Below, one piece after another: positions 20,301 through 26,877 of a stretch of DNA of 26,877 nt. The position numbers and the translations under genes were made by a program. The stretch covers positions 182,133-209,009 of the forward strand of contig MU631529.1 in assembly GCA_026770615.1 (NCBI GenBank). Reading direction: 5' to 3'. The stretch is from Pavlovales sp. CCMP2436. Its lineage: Eukaryota > Haptophyta > Pavlovophyceae > Pavlovales. The notes beneath the pieces are model-generated. The model saw only the letters and a list, made by a program, of their open reading frames with translations. It was not told where the DNA came from and ran no database searches. Every line of letters starts with the position of its first letter. The first letter of the stretch is position 1.

Positions 20301-23300
20301 TTTTTTTTTTCGATTTTTTTTCTTCGATTTTTCGATATTTTCGTTTTTACCTGTCGCAAGCCGCAAGAACCAACACGCCCGGACTGATCGAACCCGAATC
20401 GTACGCCATTCCGGCTGGGGCTCCAGCTGCGGCTGGAGCTGAGCCCGCGGGCGCGTGGGCAGGGGGGCAGGGGGAGTGGGCTGCGAGGCAGGCTGCGAGG
20501 CAGCCGGCGAGCGGCGGCGGGAAGCCGTCAGAGTGAGCAGCCGAGCCCCAAAAGCTGTGCGCCCCCCCGCCATCCCCTCCCCCGCCCCCGCTGCCCGATC
20601 GCGACATCCGCACGAGCGGAGCGCGCAGCGCCTCGCCCGCTCCGAAGTGGCGAGTGCCGTCGGGGTCCACTCGCTCGAGCTGTGCGCAGTCTGTTAAAAA
20701 AAAAAAAAAAAGTTCTTGTCGCTGTTGTTCTTGTTGTTCTTCTTCTTCTTCTTCTCCTCATGATTACTATTATTATTGCAATTTTTATGATTATTATGAT
20801 TCGTTTTCATGATGCTTCTGATTATACCTGCGGGCAGCAGCGGGGGTGCTGTCATGGCCGCTGGGAGGAACACCCCGTGCGCACCCACTTTCAACAGGAG
20901 GGAGCTCGCGTCTGCTGTGAGCTGGCGCCAGACGCGCACATCGCGGAAGTTTAAAAGGAGGCGCGAGGGCTCAGCGGTGGAGAAGGCTGTCCTGGTGGCA
21001 CGCGAGAGCACGTTGCTGGTGACAGCGCTGAGCGCGCCGCTCACCTCGTCGAGCGCGCTCAGCGTGCGCCCGCTGTGCTTGCGGTGGGCGCGCGCGGCGC
21101 TCACATCCACTGCCAGCCCGATGATCACGTGCACGCCCCGAGCGCTCGCCGCCGCGCAGAGCGCGCGCAGGCCCTGCGAGACAGCAGCGTTGTGAGTGGT
21201 GAGTGTAGAGTGAGAGCAAGAGTGGGTTCTCAAAACAATAGCCGCTATGCAAAGCGCGAGCAGGGTGTAGGTAGATCCGGTAGAGGTACGATAGGGATAA
21301 CCGATAGAAATTCCGGCTGCACTCCAGGCGCAAGACCCTTATAGTTCGGCCCTGGCAGATAGCTGGAAGTGGAAGAAGAAAAAAAAAAGTGTACAGGCCA
21401 CTGGGCGTCCAGGAGGCCGTTTCCGGGGCCGGCCGTTTTCGCGGATGTTTACACACGCGCACCTCCTCTCCCCCCAGCTCGGCTCTCGCGCTCGCTCCGC
21501 AGCCCAAGTCAGTCGCGTCGCAGAGCACGAGCAGCCGCACGCCGCGCGCCGCCATCGCAGGCAGCGCCTCTGCAACCGCCGCGAAATGCGCCGCAGGAGC
21601 GCCCGACACGCCTCTGTACCCTCTGCTGTACGCGCGACTGCGCGCGGTCGGTGCTCGCCCTTCCGCGCCGCCCTTCGCAGTGGCCGAGCGCGCGCGCGAG
21701 AGGGGAGAGCGGCGCGCGCACTGCGGCGGCACTCCGTCATCGCTCTCCCCCTCGCGCAGGCCCGTGCCCATCTCGCCGTGCTCGGAAGCGCGCTGTTCAA
21801 AACCGAAATCCGAAACCGCCGCATCCATGCGGCACGCGCCCGGCCGCGACACGCCGCCAGCGCCCGCCGGCCCGAAGCACACGTGCTGCACGCACAGCGA
21901 GCCACCCAGCTCGGACGCGACGGCCACGCTCCGGCCGCACGTAACGAGCTCCCCCTGCGCTGTCTCGACGAGCGGCGAGCCGTCGGCGAGCAGCTTGACC
22001 ACGCGCCAGTCGTACGCGCCCATGCGCTCGGCTACGCCGGGCAGCACCGCGCGCAGCCCGCCGCGTCCGTCCGCGCACACCGCCACCTTGTGCACCGTCA
22101 GACGCCGCGCGAGCGCGCCCACGCCCACGCCCTCGCCCGGCCTTGCGCCCGCGGCTGTGGCTGTGGCGGCGGCTGCGTCCGTCTCGCGGTGCGGGCGGCG
22201 CAGCGAGTGCGGCTCGGCCACCTGCACGAAGAGGCGGCCGCGCCAGCAGGACTGCTCGCCCAACTGCTCCACGGAGCCTACGGACTCTGCCGGACCCGCA
22301 GCAGATGCCTGCGCCGGCTGCCCGACGCGCAGATGCCAGGCCGATGAGCTCGCCTGCACCCCCAGCGAAAACGCGGCCGGCTGTGAGGGGACCACGACGG
22401 AGGCCGAGCTCGCGTCCACCCTCGCAGGCGCCTCACCGCCTTCGGAGCCGAAACTGCGCGCAGGCGGCGCGTCGAGGCGGTCGCCCAGCCGGCAGACGCG
22501 CACGGCAGCTCCCAGGGACGCCTCGAGTTGCCAGCCGGTGCCGTCGTGGAGCACAGCGAGCAGTCGGCACGCGACGGACGAGACGCTCGCGGAGCGGTGG
22601 CCAATGCACGCGACGAGAGTCTCCTCGATCCGCGCGAGCGCCAACGAGTCGCCGAGTAGTTGCGCGGAGACCAGTCCGTCCTCGAGCGTGCACAGCGCGG
22701 CGCGGGCCGAGCCGCCGCCGGGCTGATCCCCGACGAGCGCCGCGGCCGCCGCAGCCTGCCGCCCCCCGTCGAAGGAATGCGCCTCGGCGCACGCGCGCAG
22801 CGCGAGCAGCTGCCGCGCGGCGCCCTGCCCATCGCCTGCGGGCCCGCCGCCAGGCTCCCCGCGCAGGGCGTGCCATACGGCCGCGCCCACCATCACCTCG
22901 GCGCTCGTGTCGAGGGCGCCCCACGCGCTAACGCCGAGCGCGAGGGCGCGCAGCACGAGCGGCGTGGTCGAGCAGGAGTCCGCGTCGGCGGCAAGCGGCA
23001 GGCGCAGCAGTGCCTCCTCCCCCTCGCTCGGCGCGCCGTCGCCGCCGGCCACCTCCGCCTCCGCCTCGTCCAGGAGGGCGCCCAGGTCTGTGATGTGCAG
23101 GCGCGCGCGCAGGCCCGAGCGCGCCGACGCGGGCAACTCGCCACCGAGCAGCGCGCGTATCAGCACCGGCTGGTTGGCGACGACCATGTGCGCGTACAGC
23201 ACGAGCTCCGCGCTTCCCACGCCAGCCGGCGGCGCGCGCCCGGCCGCGCACTCCGCCAAGTCCAGCCGGCGCGCGAGCGCGTGGAGAATCTGCGCGGCCC

Positions 23301-23370
23301 ACCCCAAACGACCATGTGCGCCGTCGGCGAAGAGTGCGCCCACGAGCGGGCGCGACAGCTCGAGAGTCAT
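14386..23370 (-). CDS. GH13-like/GT5 glucosyltransferase fusion (eight exons)
   Basis: Exons, in transcript order: 23370-21463, 21173-20828, 20690-20351, 20232-20147, 18958-18779, 18604-18111, 17967-14833, 14688-14386. Every junction is GT-AG, all phases fit (0,1,2,1,1,0,0), and the total of 6792 nt gives 2263 residues. Residues 1-585 are unrecognised. Around 588-950 the order of GH13 beta strands is visible: YRGVSGAPAAHF..., ARGVHVIIGLAVDV, LLLKVGAHGVFLPAA, CVPLLLVGG, LLPPGALIAV. The usual nucleophile Asp and acid/base Glu positions are Pro and Gly. A Gly/Ser-rich linker follows. Residues about 1690-2250 form GT5: VTPEYARVTSTGGLG, SNDWTTALLP, HCIHNMEQGY, FVGRVTRQKG, FEPGGLVQHEFLAIGTPVV. This should be a nucleotide-sugar:alpha-glucan glucosyltransferase. 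No TM segment or export domain was seen, unlike fungal alpha-1,3-glucan synthases. The start ATG is tentative, and two separate genes remain possible. Confidence 0.75.
14689..14832 (-). repeat. (TTC)n-rich intron in the GT5 domain
   Basis: This 144-nt phase-0 intron falls within the nucleotide-sugar binding motif (EPGGLVQ|HEFLAIGTP). Next to the donor it is an interrupted (TTC/TTG)n run, seen as gaagaagaagaacaag on the plus strand. Confidence 0.8.
18436..18480. repeat. 15-bp in-frame tandem repeat
   Basis: Three copies of gctcctgttgaacca (the last ends ccg) lie in the linker exon 18604-18111. On the minus strand they encode three GAGST-type pentapeptides, so copy-number changes would keep the frame. 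Confidence 0.9.
18605..18778 (-). other. Intron with a 12-bp inverted repeat
   Basis: This phase-1 intron of the GH13-like/GT5 gene contains ttgagggcacac (18630-18641) and gtgtgccctcaa (18676-18687), a perfect 12-bp inverted repeat with a 34-nt loop, and a gtgtcacacatgtcacac patch near the donor. Confidence 0.7.
18978..19116. mobile_element. Foldback MITE with TA flanks
   Basis: A 139-bp palindromic element lies inside the 1188-nt intron 18959-20146. The left end tactcatcagtgcctacgaa (18978-18997) is mirrored by ttcgtaggcaccgatgagta (19097-19116) with one mismatch, and the pairing continues inward through AT-rich sequence. Taking the outer TA on each side as the target-site duplication leaves terminal repeats starting CTCATC, as in Tc1/mariner (Stowaway-type) MITEs. 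No transposase is encoded. Confidence 0.7.
19256..19443. repeat. Second AT-rich inverted repeat in the same intron
   Basis: A left arm of 28 bp (19256-19283, containing ggtagtattgccattct) is matched inverted by 19412-19443 (aggaatggcaatactacc...). The 128-bp interior is made of tat/cat trinucleotides. It may be another decayed foldback element. Confidence 0.6.
19473..19690. repeat. Three copies of gagggcgcgccagctc with AT-rich spacers
   Basis: A GC-rich 16-mer with an AscI-type palindrome (ggcgcgcc) occurs near 19475, 19537 and 19671 in an otherwise (ATT)n/(CAT)n-rich intron. The second and third copies are followed by cggtgc. The abrupt base-composition switches suggest an ancestral tandem repeat. 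A 24-bp pair, ccctccgaacccgccctgca, follows at about 19785 and 19809. Confidence 0.65.
20091..20146. repeat. 28-bp tandem duplication at a donor site
   Basis: The unit atttgactggtatatattag... starts at 20091 and again at 20119. On the minus strand it begins directly after the donor of exon 20232-20147 (gcag|gtaactagc), so the intron starts with two copies, each with actagctaatatata. Confidence 0.8.
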
Positions 23371-23853
23371 CCCTGGAGTAGCTTCGGTCGGGCGTGTGCG
23401 GACGGGGGGGGGGGGCACAGGTGCGCGATTAGTGCTCCCCCATTTTACGCGAATTTGGGCGTCGTTATTCACCCCGCCGACTGGCCAATAATTCGGATTT
23501 CGACCCCCAATGGCGTCAGTGAGAGTCAGTGACTCCGCGTATATCAGTCCGTTCAGCGCATGTGACAGTCACGGGTCTCCCTCGTTCGAGTGCGCATTTA
23601 TTCATACGGACACCCGCACATGGGTTTCAGCCCACGTCGCGTTTCTTAGTCGGTCACCCCAATGGCGCTCTTTCCCTGCCGTGTAAAAAAGTTTTTATTT
23701 TTATTTTTAACCAGTCTGTCGTATTTAAATTCGATCACAAACACCGCTTCGGATTGAGCCCAGCTCGCTCGCCGGCTCGCAGCTCGCAGTCGTCGAGTAG
23801 CCCGCTCACAAGCTCGCAGCTCGCCAGCTTCGCGTGAGCGTTCAAGCGGTCGG
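23371..23853. promoter_or_regulatory. Shared upstream region of two divergent genes
   Basis: The 483 bp between the start of the GH13-like/GT5 gene (-) and the CPBP protease gene (+) must hold both promoters if both starts are right. It includes a C-run at 23405-23418 that on the minus strand could be a splice tract (ctactccag just before the ATG), T-runs near 23690-23710, tatttaaat at 23722-23730, and repeated gctcgcagctcgc just before the protease start. No core element can be assigned with certainty. Confidence 0.35.
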
Positions 23854-24843
23854 ATGAGCTTCGTCATGCGGTCTCATGCGCTCACGCTCGCCTGCCTCGC
23901 GCTCGCGGTGGCGAGCTCGATTGAGGCCGGGCTCCAGCACGTGCACGCGCCCGGTCGAGTCCACCTTGCGATGGCCGGGGCCCGGCCCAGCCTGAAGCAC
24001 AGCCGGCGAGCGTTTGCATCGGCGCGATTTGGCGCGCGGGCGCCGGTGTGCTCGATGCTGTCCGACGGCGCCGCTCCGCCGCCGCCCGCCGACGCGGAGC
24101 CGGCGATGCCAGTCGTGCCGCGGTTCTCGTGGCGGCTCATCTTCTTCTTCGGCTGTAACCCTCTGGCTTTGCTCCCGGTGGCTGGCGTCGGCGCGCTCCT
24201 CAAAGTCGGCATCGGTGGCACCGCGTTTGCGCTCACGTCGCAGGCGGTGCTCATCGGCGCTGCAATCGGAATCCCACTAATGCTCTTCTTCAACCTGCCG
24301 CTCGAGAAGCTACCGGGCCTGAGCTCGATCGCAGAAGTGGATGAAGCAAGCACGTTTATCACCTACTTGCTATTCGGCGCTACACGTGGGGCGGGTCACT
24401 TTGCCAAAGTGATTACCGGTAGCGCCATCATTAGCGCGTGTGCCGGCATTGCGGAGGAGCTGTGCTTCCGCGGCGCTCTGCAGACCGGACTCGCCATGCT
24501 GCTTGTCAATGCGGGCGTTGCGGCCAATGTGATCTCCTATGTGGCGATATTCGCGCCTTCTGTCCTCTTCGGGTATCTGCACAGCTACTCGAGCAGCCCC
24601 GCCTACGCAATCGCCGCCTTCGTCGCATCTGTGTACTTTGGTTCGGTCTACGCCTGGTCGGGCAACATCGTGGTACCAATCCTCGCACACTTTGCCGTGG
24701 ACTTTATCTCGCTCGTCGTATCGTACGTTCGCATCGCTTACCAGAAGAGCGACGAGGAGCGTGTCGCCATCTGGGCATGCAACCAGCCCATCGCGCGCAC
24801 ACTCCGCTATGTTGCGGGCTACTCGCCAGCGCCAAAAAAGTGA
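23854..24843 (+). CDS. CPBP-family (CAAX/Abi-type) membrane protease, plastid-type
   Basis: A single exon of 329 residues from ATG 23854. Residues 1-24 form a signal peptide (LTLACLALAVASSIEA). They are followed by an Arg/Ser/Ala-rich stretch with RRAFASARFG, as expected of bipartite plastid targeting in secondary red plastids. Several TM helices start near residue 92. The CPBP motifs are in place: EExxxR (E201, E202, R206 in AEELCFRG), FxxxH (F239-H243, FGYLH) and HxxxD (H279-D283, HFAVD). These normally coordinate a metal in a glutamic-type intramembrane protease such as Rce1 and its relatives. The substrate is not known; a role in plastid or thylakoid membrane protein processing is inferred. 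The neighbouring gene on the left is divergently transcribed. Confidence 0.85.
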   Translation: MSFVMRSHALTLACLALAVASSIEAGLQHVHAPGRVHLAMAGARPSLKHSRRAFASARFGARAPVCSMLSDGAAPPPPADAEPAMPVVPRFSWRLIFFFGCNPLALLPVAGVGALLKVGIGGTAFALTSQAVLIGAAIGIPLMLFFNLPLEKLPGLSSIAEVDEASTFITYLLFGATRGAGHFAKVITGSAIISACAGIAEELCFRGALQTGLAMLLVNAGVAANVISYVAIFAPSVLFGYLHSYSSSPAYAIAAFVASVYFGSVYAWSGNIVVPILAHFAVDFISLVVSYVRIAYQKSDEERVAIWACNQPIARTLRYVAGYSPAPKK

Positions 24844-25629
24844 GTCACAGCCTCGGCGAGTCGCAACGATTGGGCAACGATCGCCTGCATAAGTTATACA
24901 TTTCTTCGAAGTGTTGTACTAATACTTTTTCCTATTTCGGTTAATGGAAACATCTGGCTCTGGCTTCGGTCACCCCCCCCAGGCCCCAGCCCGCAAGTGG
25001 GGGACGACCATCGATAGCATTGCGAGCCTCCATGCTCGAAGTCGAAGCCAGAGCTCGCTCTAGGCTCGCTAGATTCGTCTCGGCGAGCTCTATTTTGCAC
25101 ATATTTCAGAAATTTGTGAATTCGAGTGCGTGGGGTAGCAAATCAGTAACTAACAAGGTGATCTTTTTTGAAAATGTCATCCGCCATGCTGAAATCGTTC
25201 ACCAGCCCCCCCCTACATTTTTTAAATATGAGTTTTCCGTATGTTTTTTTTGTTTGTTAAATGAAATGGTTTGTATGTAATTTTAAGAGGTAAGTTACTT
25301 ATAGGTGGCGTCGCTCTTTGAAAAGTTAGATACGAATCTACTGCAGATGTATATATTTTAAAAGTAACTGGCCAGGTTTCGTGACTGGCTTCGGGAAATC
25401 GCTATGACAGCCTATGAATGGTCGTGTGCTGGGGGGAGATGACCTGCTAGCCATAGCCATCTTTGCTTAGTAAACTAGAGACAGAGAAACGTTGCTGCCA
25501 ATGCCCAAATATCATAAATTAACTATCTATGTGCCGTGAACAATCCGCCATTCCGCGCCGCCTAGCCACTGAACCGCGCCGGGGACAACCAGAGACTCCT
25601 CTGGGAACGCACGCGGGGCCGGAGCAGTA
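24844..25629. other. Intergenic stretch, no gene seen
   Basis: Mixed composition, AT-rich from 25120 to 25380. It must contain the 3' UTR of the protease gene and, on the other strand, that of the 3'-phosphatase gene, since the two are convergent. No repeats longer than about 10 bp, no RNA gene and no convincing exon were noticed. Confidence 0.5.
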
Positions 25630-26633
25630 TCAACTACTGCTGAGCAGTCGCTCGACGAGGTCGCTCTTCTCGAAGCAGCCGTCCGTCGACACCCCGCGCT
25701 CGCGGAGCATGGCGCGCAACTCCGACACCGAGCTGTCGGCGAGCTCGTCTGCGCCGAGCAGCGGGGAGGGCGCGCTCCCTCCCGCGGACGGCAGCCCCTC
25801 CACCGCCGCCGCCGCCGGCGCTGCGAGTGCGGTGGGCGGTGCCGGCCCTACCGGCATGCGCTTGCCGCCGACGAAGAAGGTCTGGGGGGACGAAGATGCG
25901 CAGCACAGAGGGGGCAGGCAGTCAGAGGGAGCACAGCGGCGCGCGGCATCAGCAGAGAGCACAGCGTGCGGCGCACCGTCTCGTCGAAGAAGCCGATGCC
26001 CACTCGCGCCGCCCACGCCTTGTCCACGTCCGAATGGTCATTGGGGCGCCCGCACGCGTCGCCGACGAAGAAGCTACCCGCTTTGTGATGCGCGCCGCCC
26101 TCGCTCGTCGTGATGAGCTCCCACGCGCTCGGCTCGGGTTTGCGGAAGCCGTCTTTTGCGAAGGCGATGATGCCGAGGCAGGGGACGTTGACCGCCTTCA
26201 TGAAGCCGTCGAGGCGTGTGGTCTTCTTGACCACCGCGGCCCTCCGCACTTCCTCCTTGACGAAGCGGTCGATGCTCTCGTTGGTGACGATCGCTATCCG
26301 GTAGCCCTCCGCGTGCAGCTTGCGCAACGCGTCGGGCACCTGCGCGAACTGCATGCTCCAGGCCTCGGGTCGGTTGTCCTGCAGGCTCGTCTTCGCCAGG
26401 CAACCGTCAAAGTCGAATGCGGCGACGCGGAAGGACGTCTGCGCGTGCGAGTCCGCCCGCCACTGCTCCACCAGGAAGTCGCGCACGAGCACGTTTCCGC
26501 CGTCCGGCCGGTCGGGCGCCGCCCAGCCCTCAAGCCCGCGCGCGAGCTTGCCGGCGGGGGTGCCCGCCGCCGCCTTCTTCGCCGCGGGAAGCTTGGCGCC
26601 CGCGCCGCCGCCCAGCGCGCGCTTCGGAGCCAT
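25630..26633 (-). CDS. Polynucleotide 3'-phosphatase (PNK3P) with SAP-like tail
   Basis: Exons 26633-25977 and 25881-25630 join in phase 0 (intron 25882-25976, gtgcgc...ccccag) to give 302 residues. The N-terminus is Lys/Ala-rich (MAPKRALGGG...KLPAAKK), consistent with nuclear import. The HAD-type phosphatase core carries FDFDGCLAKT (D74 nucleophile, D76), VTNES (117-120), a Lys in GFRKPEPSAW, and GDACGRPNDHSDVD (191-204), the pattern of PNKP/Tpp1/ZDP enzymes that remove 3'-phosphates at DNA breaks. There is no kinase, FHA or zinc-finger domain, so it is a stand-alone phosphatase. The last 35 residues (SVSELRAMLRERGV...FEKSDLVERLL) resemble a SAP-type DNA-binding helix pair. A role in single-strand break and base-excision repair is inferred from the family. 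Confidence 0.85.
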
Positions 26634-26877
26634 CGCGAGGAAGCCGAGGACAAGCCGGAGCGCCAGCTTGAGAGGCGTGACGCGCGAGAGAGCAAAAGAA
26701 AGAATTAGTTTAGGCGTCCCCGAAAGCGGCTTCCGTAATGCGAGACCGTCTAATTCCGAGACGGTTTCGGAATAACTAGCCCGAGACGGTCTAATTCAGA
26801 GACGATCTCCGCGACAGCGTACTAATCGGAGATCGTTGACCCAGGGCACTGTGCGCAGAGATCACGCAAGCGCGATG
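26634..26877. promoter_or_regulatory. Upstream region of the 3'-phosphatase gene with short dyads
   Basis: The stretch carries repeated gagac[cg]gtctaatt-type units. Two dyads are seen: attccga/tcggaat (26753-26759, 26767-26773) and acgatctccg/cggagatcgt (26802-26811, 26827-26836). They may be regulatory or part of a short repeat family; nothing else was recognised up to the window end. Confidence 0.4.

Noticed and set aside
21389..22931. Plus-strand frames of 260-445 codons opposite the first exon of the GH13-like/GT5 gene
   Set aside because: Low-complexity Ala/Arg/Ser composition, no domain, and the minus-strand frame continues in phase into downstream exons.

Overview
This is a piece of a GC-rich nuclear genome from a eukaryote, most likely a microalga with a secondary (red-lineage) plastid such as a haptophyte. 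The evidence is short GT-AG introns whose reading phases match across junctions, long microsatellites, palindromic MITE-like elements, a hybrid histidine kinase, and a CAAX-type protease that starts with a signal peptide followed by a transit-like Arg/Ser/Ala-rich stretch containing Ala-Phe. The taxon is an inference; no rRNA or organelle marker is present.

Layout. 1-757: tandem repeats and low-complexity DNA. 758-3029 (+): three-exon gene for a serine/proline/arginine-rich protein with one WD40-like blade. 3138-3914 (-) and 4079-5716 (+): a divergent pair of unrecognised proteins; the second has faint similarity to the C-terminal part of P-element/THAP9-type transposases. 6044-6822 (-): a hypothetical gene whose frame is shifted by a 22-bp repeat. 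7570 to about 12147 (-): a membrane-bound hybrid histidine kinase (sensor region, TM helix, HisKA, HATPase, receiver) rebuilt from twelve exons, with a microsatellite-filled 1.15-kb intron. 12240-14385: weakly coding and intergenic DNA with repeats and a palindrome cluster. 14386-23370 (-): eight exons that join in perfect phase into one 2263-residue protein, a GH13 (alpha-amylase)-like module without the usual catalytic carboxylates fused to a GT5 glycogen/starch-synthase-type glucosyltransferase. 23854-24843 (+): plastid-type CPBP protease. 25630-26633 (-): nuclear-type polynucleotide 3'-phosphatase with a SAP-like tail.

The genes do not form a pathway; they look like ordinary neighbours in a eukaryotic chromosome. 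The most interesting items are the GH13-like/GT5 fusion, an intron of the histidine-kinase gene bounded by a 10-bp direct repeat as expected of an introner insertion, an exon-intron duplication in the same gene, a cluster of seven R-R-x-S sites in the WD40-type protein, and a foldback element with TA flanks inside an intron. All exon models were read by eye from splice signals, phase and protein motifs; no alignment or transcript data were available.
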